A stretch of 64,000 nucleotides of DNA from Chryseobacterium sp. RU37D (GCF_900156075.1 NZ_FTMM01000003.1:1-64000), one strand, 5' to 3'; counted from the first letter of the stretch, positions 35,879-46,128 are shown. Numbers and translations: made by a program. The notes: a model not told the origin generated them from the letters alone.

Positions 35879-37066
35879 TTAATCTAAGATTTCAGTAACC
35901 TGACCAGCACCTACTGTTCTACCTCCTTCTCTGATTGCAAATCTAAGACCCTCATTAAGAGCGATTGGCTGTAACAATTCTACAGTGATAGTTAAGTTAT
36001 CACCAGGCATTACCATTTCTACACCTTCTGGTAAAAAGATCTCACCTGTAACGTCAGTAGTTCTTACGTAGAACTGAGGACGATATTTGTTGTGGAATGG
36101 AGTGTGACGCCCACCTTCTTCTTTAGAAAGGATATAAACCTCAGCTTTGAATTTTTTGTGCGGTTTAACAGAATCTTTCTTAGCGATAACCATACCTCTC
36201 TTGATGTCAGTTTTTTCAATACCTCTCAACAATAGACCTACGTTATCTCCAGCTTCACCTCTGTCTAGGATTTTTCTGAACATCTCAACCCCTGTAATTG
36301 TAGAAGTTAATTTTTCATCACCCATACCAACGATATCAACTGGATCACCTGTGTTAATAACACCAGCCTCGATTCTACCAGTTGCTACAGTACCTCTACC
36401 TGTGATAGAGAATACGTCTTCGATTGGCATCAAGAATGGCTTATCTTGATCTCTTACAGGTTGCTCGATCCAAGTATCAACAGCATCCATTAATTCTTCT
36501 ACGGTTTTAACCCACTTATCGTCTCCGTTAAGAGCACCAAGAGCAGATCCCTGGATTACTGGAGAGTTATCTCCGTCATATTCGTAAGTAGATAATAAAT
36601 CTCTAAGTTCTAATTCAACAAGCTCTAAAAGCTCAGCATCATCCACCATATCCACTTTGTTCATGAAAACAACGATTCTTGGCACGTTTACCTGACGGCA
36701 AAGTAGGATGTGCTCTCTAGTTTGAGGCATTGGTCCATCAGTTGCAGCACATACTAAGATAGCTCCATCCATCTGAGCAGCACCAGTAACCATGTTTTTT
36801 ACATAGTCGGCGTGACCTGGACAGTCAACGTGAGCATAGTGTCTGTTTTCAGTTTCGTATTCGATGTGAGCCGTATTAATAGTGATCCCTCTTTCTTTTT
36901 CTTCTGGAGCAGAGTCAATTGCAGAGAAGTCTTTTTTCTCAGCAAGACCTTTATTAGCCAATACACTACTGATAGCTGCAGTAAGTGTAGTTTTACCATG
37001 GTCAACGTGACCAATAGTACCAATGTTCAAGTGTGGTTTGTTACGATTAAACGTTTCCTTTGCCAT
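35879..37066 (-). CDS. tuf: Translation elongation factor Tu
   Basis: 395 residues. GTPase that delivers aminoacyl-tRNA to the ribosome. G motifs: [26 protein letters not shown] and the switch [15 protein letters not shown]. Domains II and III follow ([32 protein letters not shown]). Single copy in this window. A consensus-like promoter lies just upstream. Confidence 0.98.
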   Translation of the reverse strand: MAKETFNRNKPHLNIGTIGHVDHGKTTLTAAISSVLANKGLAEKKDFSAIDSAPEEKERGITINTAHIEYETENRHYAHVDCPGHADYVKNMVTGAAQMDGAILVCAATDGPMPQTREHILLCRQVNVPRIVVFMNKVDMVDDAELLELVELELRDLLSTYEYDGDNSPVIQGSALGALNGDDKWVKTVEELMDAVDTWIEQPVRDQDKPFLMPIEDVFSITGRGTVATGRIEAGVINTGDPVDIVGMGDEKLTSTITGVEMFRKILDRGEAGDNVGLLLRGIEKTDIKRGMVIAKKDSVKPHKKFKAEVYILSKEEGGRHTPFHNKYRPQFYVRTTDVTGEIFLPEGVEMVMPGDNLTITVELLQPIALNEGLRFAIREGGRTVGAGQVTEILD

Positions 37067-37109
37067 GATTTAAAATTATTTATTTATTGTTTTTCAAATT
37101 TTCGGTGTG

Positions 37110-37138
37110 CAAATATAATGAATTTTTAAATACCAAAA
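37110..37138 (-). promoter_or_regulatory. Promoter of tuf
   Basis: On the minus strand TTTTG, 16 bases, TATATTTG. The -7 element is perfect and the spacing slightly short. The predicted start is about 35 bases before the tuf ATG. Confidence 0.55.
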
Positions 37139-37262
37139 CCTTTTTCTCTAAAAAAGTTTTAATATTCAAATCCAAAGAAATACAAACCTTATAATCCAAT
37201 GTATTGAGATTGCAAATTTACACATTTTTCTCAATTGAAAAAATCTTTATAAAACCTTTTGC

Positions 37263-37293
37263 TAAAAAGCCTGAAAGACAATCCCTTCAGGCT
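37263..37293 (-). terminator. Terminator after the efflux operon
   Basis: AGCCTGAA / TTCAGGCT stem with a ten-base loop; on the minus strand the stem is followed by TTTTTAGC. It lies just past the CusA-type gene. Confidence 0.7.
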
Positions 37294-37320
37294 CTAGATA
37301 ATAAAATTATAATGAAAGAA

Positions 37321-40300
37321 TTATGAGATTTGTTGTGACTTTTTGGTCCTGTTGAAAATCCAGAAAATAATTGGGAATATCAATAGTGTTAAAACCGTTG
37401 CCGTGATTAATCCGCCGATAATTACAATGGCCAGCGGTTTTTGAGATTCAGACCCTATCCCTGTAGACAATGCCGCTGGCATCAATCCTATTGAAGCCAT
37501 CAAAGCAGTCATGATTACAGGTCGTGTTCTGGATTTCACACCAATTAAAATGGCGTCATCCAAGCTTAACCCGTTTTTTACATTCTGATGGAATTCGGTA
37601 ATGAGGATCACCCCATTTTGGATACAGATTCCGAGGAGGGCAATCATCCCTACCCCGGCAGAAATTCCGAAATTAATCCCAGTTATATGAAGTGCAATAA
37701 TCCCCCCAATAAGGGCAAAGGGAACATTCGCCAATACCAATAAAGAATCTTTCATGTTTCCGAACAGGACAAATAAAAGGAAAAAAATACCTAAAATACT
37801 GATCGGAACAACCTGTGCCAATCGCTTTGAAGCTCGCTGCTGGTTTTCAAACTGGCCTGTCCAGCCCACAGAATAACCGTCGGGAAGCTCAATTTTTGAA
37901 ACCGCTTTCTGTGCATCTGCAATCGTGCTTCCTAAATCCCTGTCGCGAATCGAGAATTTGATCCCGATATATCTTTTAATGTCGTCCCGATAAATAAACG
38001 CAGCTCCATTATCCTTAACGATAGAACTGATTTCCTTCAAAGGAATTTTTGTACCATCCTGTGTTGGAACCATTAATGCCGCAATATCATTTTCATCCTT
38101 TCTATATTCCTGTGAATACCGGAGACGTATAGGGAATTTTCTCTCTCCATCAAACATTTCCGAAGCTGTTTTTCCACCGAAAGCCATTTCCAGAACAGAT
38201 TGAGCATCATCAGGCATCACTCCGTATGCTGCCATCTTATCTCTATCTAGCACCACACTTACTTCGGGCTGACCAATATTTTTAATGATTCCTGGATCTT
38301 TTACTCCATCAACATCTTTAATCTGCTTTAAAACCTCATCAGCCAATCTGTCTAATGTTTCCAAATTATCACCGTAAATTTTAATCCCATTTTCTGCTTT
38401 AAAACCAGCCACCGCTTCAGCAACATTGTCAGAAATAGGCTGTGAATAATTGAAGGTAATCCCTTGGTACGTTCTCAGTTTTTTATCAATTTCTTCAATT
38501 AATTGTTCATATGTTATTTTACGCTTCCATTCTTCTTTGGGTTTGAGGCTTACTGCAAACTGTACAAATCCAAAACCGTTCGGGTCGGTTCCATCGTTGC
38601 TTCTACCCGTTTGGGCGAGAACGTCCGTCACTTCGGGAAAGCTCATGATATCTTTCTTTAAAAGGTCGGCCGTTTTTAAAGATTCTTTTAATGAAGAACT
38701 CATCGGCATTTCTGCAGTGATCCAAAGTGAGCCTTCGTTTAATTGAGGCAAAAATTCCGTTCCTAGAAATTTCCCTGAGAATAAAGTCACCACCAAGAAT
38801 GAAATGGCAACAATTAAACTCATTTTCTTATGTTTAAAAGTATAATTAAAACCTTTCAAAACAATTCTGTCCCAAAAATTGACAAAAGGATTATTTTTTT
38901 CTTTAACATTTTTATTTAGAAGAATATGGGAAAGAACGGGAACCAAAGTCAAAGTAAAAATCAAAGCCCCCATCAAAGCAAAACCAAGAGTGAAAGCCAA
39001 TGGCGAAAACATTTTACCTTCTACTTTCTGGAATGAGAAAATTGGAATTAATGAAGTAATGATTATTAATTTTGAAAAGAAAATTGCTTTTCCCAATCCG
39101 GTTCCAGTTTGCTTGATCCAGCCTCCTTTTGCTAATTTGTTGAATCGTTCTTCGCCATATTTATGTGCTTTGTGGTCCAGCATTACAAACAATCCCTCGA
39201 CCATGACGACGGCTCCATCGATAATAATACCGAAATCCACGGCTCCAAGTGATAATAAATTGGCACTCATTCCGGCAAGTTTTAAACATAAAAATGCAAA
39301 CAATAAAGATAATGGGATAATGATGGAGACGATGAGAGTTGTTCGCCAATCTGCCATGAAAATTAAAACAATTACAGTAACTAAAACAATTCCCTCAATA
39401 AGGTTGTGCATTACGGTATGCGTGGTGAAATCCATCAAATTATCCCGATCGTAAAAGGTAACCATTTTTACATCTTTCGGAAGGATCTTTTCATTAAGTT
39501 CTTTAATTTTAGCTTTAACTCCAACCAGCACCTCGCGAGGGTTTTCACCTTTTCTCATAACGACGATTCCTTCCACTGTATCTTCCTGATTGTTTAATCC
39601 TGCCTGTCCTACCCTTGGCATCGAGCTTTCGTGAACTTCCGCTACATTTTTAACCAAAACAGGATTTCCATTATCATTTTCAATAGTGATATTTCCAATA
39701 TCCGCTATAGATTTCACTAATCCGATTCCTCGGACAACGTATGCCTGTCCGTTTTTTTCGATAACATCACCACCTACATTTAAGTTACTTTTCGTGATAG
39801 CATCATATACCTGAAGCGGTGTGAGATTATACTTATCCAAAGCTCTTGGATCAATACTTAATTCAAAAACCTTATCCTGACCTCCAAAAACATTGATATC
39901 TGCAACTCCGGGAACGCCCCTTAAGGCCCTGTCAATCACCCAGTTTTGCAAGGTCAGTAATTCTCGGGAATCTTTTGTTTTGCTTTGCAAAGTATAACGG
40001 AAAATCTCTCCGGTTGGGCCGTAAGGCGGCTGTACTTCCGGGTCAACCTCATCGGGAAGGCTAACTGTACGCAGCTGGTTATTGACTTGATTTCTGGCAA
40101 AAGTATCGTCTACACCATCATCAAAAAGAATTTTAACAATGGAAAGCCCAAACATCGTGGTACTTCTGACACTGGTTTTCTTTTGAACCGGGCTCATTGC
40201 CAACTCAATGGGTGTTGTGACGAAACGTTCTACCTCTTCTGCACTCCGCCCGTTCCATTGAGTGATGATGACAATCTGAGTATTGGTAACGTCCGGAAAG

Positions 40301-40422
40301 GCTTCAATGGGCATATTTTTGAAGCTTATGAACCCAGAAACCGCCAGAATCGCTACCCAGATAAAGGTAAATGCTTTATTTTTTAAGGAAAAAGCAATTA
40401 TATTTTTAATGAATTTGTTCAT
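37321..40422 (-). CDS. CusA/CzcA-type heavy-metal efflux RND transporter
   Basis: 1033 residues. Inner-membrane trimeric proton/metal antiporter. Twelve transmembrane segments are expected: one near the N-terminus (FTFIWVAILAVSGFISF), a central block about 340-540 and a C-terminal block about 860-1020, separated by two porter loops. The heavy-metal subfamily signature LGAVDFGIIIDGAVVMVEG with its proton-relay Asp residues is intact; the N-terminal PIEAFPDVTNTQIVIITQW is characteristic. It forms a tripartite pump with the adaptor and TolC-type genes upstream (same strand). The metal cannot be fixed from sequence; Cu, Zn, Co or Ni are all possible. Confidence 0.93.
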   Translation of the reverse strand: MNKFIKNIIAFSLKNKAFTFIWVAILAVSGFISFKNMPIEAFPDVTNTQIVIITQWNGRSAEEVERFVTTPIELAMSPVQKKTSVRSTTMFGLSIVKILFDDGVDDTFARNQVNNQLRTVSLPDEVDPEVQPPYGPTGEIFRYTLQSKTKDSRELLTLQNWVIDRALRGVPGVADINVFGGQDKVFELSIDPRALDKYNLTPLQVYDAITKSNLNVGGDVIEKNGQAYVVRGIGLVKSIADIGNITIENDNGNPVLVKNVAEVHESSMPRVGQAGLNNQEDTVEGIVVMRKGENPREVLVGVKAKIKELNEKILPKDVKMVTFYDRDNLMDFTTHTVMHNLIEGIVLVTVIVLIFMADWRTTLIVSIIIPLSLLFAFLCLKLAGMSANLLSLGAVDFGIIIDGAVVMVEGLFVMLDHKAHKYGEERFNKLAKGGWIKQTGTGLGKAIFFSKLIIITSLIPIFSFQKVEGKMFSPLAFTLGFALMGALIFTLTLVPVLSHILLNKNVKEKNNPFVNFWDRIVLKGFNYTFKHKKMSLIVAISFLVVTLFSGKFLGTEFLPQLNEGSLWITAEMPMSSSLKESLKTADLLKKDIMSFPEVTDVLAQTGRSNDGTDPNGFGFVQFAVSLKPKEEWKRKITYEQLIEEIDKKLRTYQGITFNYSQPISDNVAEAVAGFKAENGIKIYGDNLETLDRLADEVLKQIKDVDGVKDPGIIKNIGQPEVSVVLDRDKMAAYGVMPDDAQSVLEMAFGGKTASEMFDGERKFPIRLRYSQEYRKDENDIAALMVPTQDGTKIPLKEISSIVKDNGAAFIYRDDIKRYIGIKFSIRDRDLGSTIADAQKAVSKIELPDGYSVGWTGQFENQQRASKRLAQVVPISILGIFFLLFVLFGNMKDSLLVLANVPFALIGGIIALHITGINFGISAGVGMIALLGICIQNGVILITEFHQNVKNGLSLDDAILIGVKSRTRPVIMTALMASIGLMPAALSTGIGSESQKPLAIVIIGGLITATVLTLLIFPIIFWIFNRTKKSQQIS

Positions 40423-40490
40423 GATGGATTTTTTGATGATGATTTTTTAACGCAACGAGCGCAAAGATATTCATGACTTTCTTTCTGCAT

Positions 40491-40535
40491 ATTTTGTTCG
40501 CTAAAGCGTTTCATTCAGCTAAGTATTGAACTTAA
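40491..40535. repeat. TTTGTTCGC...GCGTTT intergenic repeat, copy 2
   Basis: Aligns with the copy at 31098-31140 (TTTTGTTCGC, then GCGTTT and TCAG). It lies in the 250-base gap between the adaptor and CusA-type genes, so it has been inserted or retained inside an efflux operon. Confidence 0.4.
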
Positions 40536-40674
40536 GTCATTGAGGAAATTTTAGCAGCTAAGAATTATTAGTGATTCGCAAGCGAATTGATAAAACACGA
40601 TTCTAAAAATATTTTTAAATATTTTCTTAATTCAACTTAACTTCTTAATTAAAATCTTAATGGTTTAAAATGAA

Positions 40675-41760
40675 TTAACTATTCAAAGAACGGTAAATCA
40701 GCAGTTGATTGTTGATAATCACCTGTTCGCCTTCAGATAAGCCTTCGGAAACATAGGTGATGTCACCGACCTGCTTTAATATTTTTATTTCTTTCACTTT
40801 TACCTCCGTTCTAGATTTAAAAACCACTACAAAACTTCTGTTATCATCAAAAATGACTGCCTTTGACGGTACTGTAAGTGCCATACTTTTTTCTGAGCTT
40901 GTTACTTTTATGGTTGCCTTGCTTTCAGGAATCAATAATCCGTTTTGATTGTCCAAAACTACTCTGGCCTGCATGGCATTGGTCTCAGGATCGATGATTT
41001 TGAAAATTTTGTCAATTTTTCCATCAAAAACTTTGTCGGGATATGACAATGTGGAAACCTGCGCTTTCATTCCGAGACTGATTTTATCAATATCAGATTC
41101 ATTGACATTCATAATGGCCCAGACGTTTGAAGTGTTTGCAACATCGAAAATATTTTCGCTTCTATCGCTTCTCAGCTGCATGTCTTTATTGATGTTTTTC
41201 TGAACGATGTACCCGCTGATGGGAGCTACTACGCTGTAAATATTTCCTTTTTTCACATTGTAAACCGTACTTACTGCGCTTGCTCTTTGCAATTGATCCT
41301 GTGCTTTCTGCAGTTGGCTTTTGGCTTCAAGTACCTCCCTTTCCGTGTTCAGTTTTCCCTCATACATTTCTTTTGCGACACGCAGATTATTTTGGGCAAC
41401 TACAAGATCTGTTTTCGCATCACTTACATCTTTCTGAACTTCCGCAAGCTCCGTACTTCTGATGGTGGCCAGAACCTGTCCTTTTGTAACATGATCTCCT
41501 AATTCCACGTTTACATTCAAAACATTTCCCCCAACCAGCGGATAAACATCGATATAGCTGTTTTTGTCAGCTGAAATTTTTCCGTAAAAATTATAATCGT
41601 CTTCTATATATTTCTTTTCAACTTTTGCTAAACTGATTGAATTCAGCATTGTGTTGCTCAGCTCAAAGCCTTTTTTTGCCTGGGGCTTAGTTTCTTCTGT
41701 CTTTTTAGAGCAGGACAAAATTGACAAAGCTATCATCACCGGAATTATGTATTTTTTCAT
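40675..41760 (-). CDS. RND efflux periplasmic adaptor subunit (CusB/CzcB-like lipoprotein)
   Basis: 361 residues. The lipobox ILSCSKK anchors it to a membrane. Order is typical for a membrane-fusion protein: barrel-sandwich half (LVGGNVLNVNVELGDHVTKG), a helical hairpin of about 95-165 (DVSDAKTDLVVAQNNLRVA, AKSQLQKAQDQLQRAS), the second lipoyl half (YSVVAPISGYIVQKNINKDM), then beta-barrel and membrane-proximal domains. It bridges the RND pump and the TolC-like channel. Start three bases past the stop of the TolC gene shows coupling. Confidence 0.93.
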   Translation of the reverse strand: MKKYIIPVMIALSILSCSKKTEETKPQAKKGFELSNTMLNSISLAKVEKKYIEDDYNFYGKISADKNSYIDVYPLVGGNVLNVNVELGDHVTKGQVLATIRSTELAEVQKDVSDAKTDLVVAQNNLRVAKEMYEGKLNTEREVLEAKSQLQKAQDQLQRASAVSTVYNVKKGNIYSVVAPISGYIVQKNINKDMQLRSDRSENIFDVANTSNVWAIMNVNESDIDKISLGMKAQVSTLSYPDKVFDGKIDKIFKIIDPETNAMQARVVLDNQNGLLIPESKATIKVTSSEKSMALTVPSKAVIFDDNRSFVVVFKSRTEVKVKEIKILKQVGDITYVSEGLSEGEQVIINNQLLIYRSLNS

Positions 41761-41762
41761 AT

Positions 41763-43004
41763 TTAATAGAAGATTTTCATTTGTACTAATTGATTTAATT
41801 GTTCTGCAGACTGCATGATATTGTTTTTCATGTTGTAGATCTGGAGGGCAGTTTCCCTGTAGCTGTCCATGAAATCTGTAAATTCTATAAGGCTGATGTT
41901 TCCTTTTTTGAAATTGCTTAGCATTCCATTGTAGACCAATTCCATATTATTAAGGTCTTCCAGCTTGATTTCTGCCAGCTGATCGTATTGTGACTTCCAG
42001 GTTTTGTAAGCTGCCTGAACTTTGGTTTCAAGGTTTAGTTTATGGAAATCTGCGTTTTTCTGGTTTTGCTGAACGGCAAAATTTGCCTTATCTACATTTC
42101 CTTTGTTTGATTTCCATAACGGCAGTGGAATTCCTATCATCAGATTGACTTCATTTTTGAAAGTCCCCCCGTTTTGATCCCATCCGGCTCCAAGATTTAA
42201 ATCCGGAACATTAAGAGATTTTTGCCACTGGGCGTATAGTTTGCTGTTGTCAATCAGCTTTAAATTATATTGATAATCTGCATTGTTTTCCAGTGCTTTT
42301 TTCTGAAGTTCCGTTTCGTCTCCGAAAGGTTGCGCTGTGAGAATATCCTTAGCTTCAGATTCGGAAAGACGGGGTTCGATTTCATCTGTAATGCCGGTAA
42401 GAATTTTTAAATTTTGTTCAAACTCCAAGATATTTTTATTGATGTCTGTTTTATCATTATTTAACTGAATAACAAGGCTTTGCAATCTTACTTCATCTTT
42501 AAGGGAAACATTTCCTTTGGCAGACTGCACTTTGTATGCCGCCAGAAGGTCATTCATATATCCTAATTGCTTATTGGTGTTTTCAAGCTTTAATTTTTCG
42601 TAGTAAAGATTATAGTACATTGTATGAAGCTGAGTTTTAAGATCCACAAGAAGCTGAGAAAACTGAAGCTCTGCCAATTCTTTATTTGATTTTGCAAAAG
42701 CAATTTCATTTTTCTTTTTACCGCCCATGTAGATCAGCTGTGTAATCTGCGCACCTTTAGCGTGACCGATATCGAATACTTTCCGGTCCTGAGGGTTATA
42801 TGCATTGATCTGCCCGCTCAGCTGTGGCAGCTCCCAGATTTTAGCCTGCAAAATATCTGCATCAGCCATGTTGATGTTGTACTGTTCGGCGAGCAGTTGT
42901 AAATTGTTCTTCTGGAAAGACTCTTCGCAATCCAAAAGCGTCATTTGCTGTTGTGCAGTCATGAATGAGGAAATGACGATGAGCAGCCCTGCAAATTTGT
43001 TCAT
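41763..43004 (-). CDS. TolC family outer-membrane efflux channel
   Basis: 413 residues from ATG 43004 (MNKFAGLLIVISSFMTAQQQ, signal peptide); the frame extends to 43025. Two repeats of long helices and strands characteristic of outer-membrane efflux proteins are present (TLLDCEESFQKNNLQLLAEQ; LNLGAGWDQNGGTFKNEVNL, then GIPLPLWKSNKGNVDKANF). This is the CzcC/CusC branch by context. First gene of the tripartite operon. The two-component system lies 200 bases upstream on the same strand. Confidence 0.92.
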   Translation of the reverse strand: MNKFAGLLIVISSFMTAQQQMTLLDCEESFQKNNLQLLAEQYNINMADADILQAKIWELPQLSGQINAYNPQDRKVFDIGHAKGAQITQLIYMGGKKKNEIAFAKSNKELAELQFSQLLVDLKTQLHTMYYNLYYEKLKLENTNKQLGYMNDLLAAYKVQSAKGNVSLKDEVRLQSLVIQLNNDKTDINKNILEFEQNLKILTGITDEIEPRLSESEAKDILTAQPFGDETELQKKALENNADYQYNLKLIDNSKLYAQWQKSLNVPDLNLGAGWDQNGGTFKNEVNLMIGIPLPLWKSNKGNVDKANFAVQQNQKNADFHKLNLETKVQAAYKTWKSQYDQLAEIKLEDLNNMELVYNGMLSNFKKGNISLIEFTDFMDSYRETALQIYNMKNNIMQSAEQLNQLVQMKIFY

Positions 43005-43221
43005 TTTATTGATTTTATGATACAAAAATGCCTTTATAGTATTAAAATGCTCTTAAAGATCGCTTAAAAAAAAATTAAATTTGGTAGACTTTGTTTTAAC
43101 GGTTTGTTTTTTTGAACATCAGGTCTGCCAAAGAGTTTTGATAAGCTAGTTATTTTTTAGTTTCACCAAGAATACACATAAGCTTAAAAAAACCTGTGGA
43201 CTTTGTGTTTAAAAATTTAAG

Positions 43222-44586
43222 TTACTTATTAAAAATCACACTGAATTTATTAAGAAAATCTGCAGGAGATGAATATCTGATTTCCGCGCCGTGATATTCA
43301 AGGATTCTTTTGACGATCCTTAGCCCAAGCCCGGAACCGGAGATATTCTGAGAATTATTTCCCCTCATGAATGCTTCAAATAGCTTTGACTGCTCTTCCT
43401 CAGGAATGGTGTTTCCGTGTGAAATGACATCAACAATGAGATTTTCGGAAGTTTCTTTAATTAAAACATCTACTTCCTTATTATCGGAATAAATAGATGC
43501 ATTTTTAAACAAATTAATAAAGACAATATCCAGTAAAGACTGTACTCCTTTTATTGTCAAGAGCGCGTCTTCAGAAGTATCTTCAGAAATGAGAAAATCC
43601 ATTTTCATTTTTGGATAGCTCTTTTCTACCGCTTCAAATGATTCAAAAATCACCTCATCAATTCTTATTTCTTCGTAAATGCTTTGAATGTTTTCCTTGT
43701 CAAATTTTGTTAAAAGCAAAAGGGAATTTGTAAGATCCGACAATTGATAAACATCCCGCTGAATCTGCTGTAACGAAGATAAAGTTTCAGGAGAATGCTG
43801 TGCCAGTTTGATTAAATTTTCCAGCTGAAAAGCCATTCTTGTAATCGGGGTCCTGATTTCGTGGGAAGCACTTGCTGTAAAATCTTTCTGTGACTGGAAA
43901 ACATCATCCAGCCTTGCAATCATTGTATTGAAAGATTTGGCCAAAACATCAATCTCGTCATTGGATTCGCGAACGGGAATTTGTGTGGTAAGCTTATGAG
44001 CAGTCACTTCAGAAATCTCTTGGTTCAGATCTTCCAAAGGTTTCAGGAACTGCCCCATAAAATAATAGCTGAAAAAACCGATGAGAAGCATACTCATCAC
44101 ATAAGATGTAATTAAAAGATATTTCAGGTATTCCAGTTTAGATTTTCCGTTGGAGTCTAAAGCACTTGTAAGAATGTAATAATTTTCTCCGCTGATGTTT
44201 CGAAGGGCTGCGTAAATTTCGGGAACCGTTTTTTCAGAATAGATAACCTTTTTTTCGTCAAGTTCCTTTAATAAAGTATTGTCCCAGGTAACATTTCTGT
44301 CTTTAATGGTGCTGTAAATGAGTTCTTTTTTAGCATTAAAAATTAAAATGGTTTCATTTAAAAGAATATTATCCGAATTTTCATTAAAAAAAATCGGTGC
44401 CTCTTCTTCAAAATCCTTAGACTTGGCAATAAAATGAGAAGTGAACTCCAACCTCTGCCTGAATCTTTCCTTAAACTCTTCCTTGCGGAAGTCATTAAAA
44501 GACATATAAATTACCGCCATCACAATACCAAAAAGCAATGAGAAGGCAATACTGAGATTGAGCGCTATCTTTCTTTTTAAAGACAT
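43222..44586 (-). CDS. Sensor histidine kinase (HAMP type)
   Basis: 454 residues. Two transmembrane segments (about 8-30 and 155-177) enclose a periplasmic sensor domain. A HAMP linker (about 178-230; FLKPLEDLNQEISEVTAHKL) is followed by the H box SASHEIRTPITRM with phospho-acceptor His242, then N, G1 (GLGLRI) motifs of the ATPase domain. Its start is one base after the stop of the response regulator gene, so the two form one unit. Location next to a metal efflux operon suggests metal-responsive control as in CusS or CzcS; the signal is inferred from position. Confidence 0.93.
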   Translation of the reverse strand: MSLKRKIALNLSIAFSLLFGIVMAVIYMSFNDFRKEEFKERFRQRLEFTSHFIAKSKDFEEEAPIFFNENSDNILLNETILIFNAKKELIYSTIKDRNVTWDNTLLKELDEKKVIYSEKTVPEIYAALRNISGENYYILTSALDSNGKSKLEYLKYLLITSYVMSMLLIGFFSYYFMGQFLKPLEDLNQEISEVTAHKLTTQIPVRESNDEIDVLAKSFNTMIARLDDVFQSQKDFTASASHEIRTPITRMAFQLENLIKLAQHSPETLSSLQQIQRDVYQLSDLTNSLLLLTKFDKENIQSIYEEIRIDEVIFESFEAVEKSYPKMKMDFLISEDTSEDALLTIKGVQSLLDIVFINLFKNASIYSDNKEVDVLIKETSENLIVDVISHGNTIPEEEQSKLFEAFMRGNNSQNISGSGLGLRIVKRILEYHGAEIRYSSPADFLNKFSVIFNK

Positions 44587-44587
44587 T

Positions 44588-45271
44588 CTACAATGGACTT
44601 AAATAATACCCGAAACCGGAACGCGTATGAATAAGCTTAACCTTAAAATCTTTGTCAATTTTCTTTCTTAAAAAATTAATGTAAACCTCAACTGTATTAG
44701 TGTTGGTATTGAAATTATGCTCCCAGACATGTTCCGTGATCTGCTGTTTTGAAACAGTTCTTCCCTGTGCTTCGGCAAGATAAACCAGTAGCTGGAATTC
44801 TTTTAACGTTAAGCTGATTTCATTCCCTCCGCGATATACTTTTTGCTCTGTTTTGTTGATAATCAAATCATCAATCCTAATGATGTCCTGATCTGTCACA
44901 TCTGACGGAGCTTTTCTTCTTAACAATGAATTAATCCGAAGTAAAAGCTCCTCAAACTGGAAAGGTTTTACCAGATAATCGTCTGCCAATCTTGTAAAAG
45001 CATCTTTTTTATCAGACAGATCGCCATAAGCAGAGATGATGATGATCGGGGTATTCTTATCAAAAGAACGAATGGTCTGGCAAACATCCAAACCATTAAT
45101 TTTCGGGACATTAATGTCGAGAAGGTATAAATCATACGTGCTGTTCTTTATTTGACGAAGAAATGTTTCGCCGTCATAGATTTTATCACAGGTAAAATTA
45201 TTTGACTCCAGAAACTTACAAAGCTCTGCCGAAAGAATTAAATCATCTTCCAATAAAAGAATATTCATCAA
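44588..45271 (-). CDS. OmpR-family response regulator
   Basis: 227 residues (or 226 from the second ATG, MNILLLEDDLILSAELCKF). Receiver domain with acidic pair Glu-Asp-Asp, phospho-acceptor Asp52 in LLDINVPKING and conserved Lys in DYLVKPFQFEEL; the C-terminal winged helix ends in NTNTVEVYINFLRKKIDKDF and HTRSGFGYYL. It resembles CusR/CzcR. The adjacent kinase and efflux operon are its probable partner and target. Confidence 0.94.
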   Translation of the reverse strand: MMNILLLEDDLILSAELCKFLESNNFTCDKIYDGETFLRQIKNSTYDLYLLDINVPKINGLDVCQTIRSFDKNTPIIIISAYGDLSDKKDAFTRLADDYLVKPFQFEELLLRINSLLRRKAPSDVTDQDIIRIDDLIINKTEQKVYRGGNEISLTLKEFQLLVYLAEAQGRTVSKQQITEHVWEHNFNTNTNTVEVYINFLRKKIDKDFKVKLIHTRSGFGYYLSPL

Positions 45272-45386
45272 AAATTATTTTATACGAATGTAACGAATTT
45301 TTTATGATTTTAAGAGTATCGGAATACCTGGTAAATGGTTTTTAATTAAATTTTAAGGTTGAATTTCATTTGTTAGAAAAATCGTT

Positions 45387-45947
45387 TTATTTCATTTTGC
45401 AATAGTTTTCAACAGGCTTTATAGCTGTTTCTACAATTTGGTTATCATATGAAATATCTACTATCTTCCGAGCTTCTTTCCTCCATCTTTTTAATGATTG
45501 AATATTACAATTTATTTTTTTTAGCTGCAATAACAAAAGTGGGTTCAGGCTATCTAAAATGGGACGCACTTCGGTAGCTAAATCCGGAACAGGATTAAAT
45601 AAGCCTTGATTCTCAGTTTTCCATTTATCGTGTAATTGTCTTTGCTTAATTTTTCCTGCTTCAAATTGAGCCTGAAAAAAACTATGAGCAAACACTCTAT
45701 TTATGCCCATTTTCTTTGATTGGACTTCAATACTGTCCAGTATAATTTTTTCGCGTACAGGATCATCGATTGCCTTTTTTGTATTCCATTTGCTTTTCGC
45801 CACCAATGGAGCTACCTGAAGTCTTTTATTAATTAATTTCAATAAAATACTATTTTCATTTCCGTCAAAAGTCCGATTTTGAGTTTTACATGAAATAACA
45901 CATAAACATAAAAAGGACACTGCTAAAAGAAAATTTAAGATTTTCAT
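45387..45947 (-). CDS. Secreted chorismate mutase, AroQ-gamma type (lipoprotein)
   Basis: 186 residues. The N-terminus is a lipoprotein signal ending VISCKT. The body is the all-helical AroQ fold: LINKRLQVAPLVAKSKWNTK with the conserved Arg and Lys, followed by DDPVREKIILDSI and FFQAQFEAGKIKQRQLHDKW. It converts chorismate to prephenate outside the cytoplasm, as known for *AroQ enzymes of Mycobacterium and some Gram-negative bacteria. Most family members are soluble and periplasmic; a lipid anchor is less usual. A second helix set after the catalytic domain (about 110-186) matches the gamma-class length. The role of extracytoplasmic chorismate mutase is unresolved. It stands alone between the tRNA cluster and the response regulator. 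Confidence 0.8.
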   Translation of the reverse strand: MKILNFLLAVSFLCLCVISCKTQNRTFDGNENSILLKLINKRLQVAPLVAKSKWNTKKAIDDPVREKIILDSIEVQSKKMGINRVFAHSFFQAQFEAGKIKQRQLHDKWKTENQGLFNPVPDLATEVRPILDSLNPLLLLQLKKINCNIQSLKRWRKEARKIVDISYDNQIVETAIKPVENYCKMK

Positions 45948-46099
45948 ACCTTTATTTTAAAATATAAAATTAAGAATAATGGATCTGCTTTTCGTTTCGT
46001 TATTTAAAATGCTTAGCAATTATCTAAGGTAAGATTCTAACATCATTCTTGTTTAAAGGTATGAATTGAAAATGATATTAGAAAAATCCCGACATAAAA

Positions 46100-46120
46100 A
46101 ATCCCGACTAAATCGGGATT
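46100..46120 (-). terminator. Terminator of the tRNA cluster
   Basis: AATCCCGA / TCGGGATT stem with a five-base loop, followed on the minus strand by TTTTTT, nine bases past the last tRNA. Confidence 0.8.
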
Positions 46121-46128
46121 AAAATGTG

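Noticed and set aside
36799-37129. Frames on both strands over tuf
   Set aside because: They lie entirely inside EF-Tu in other frames and have no family signature.
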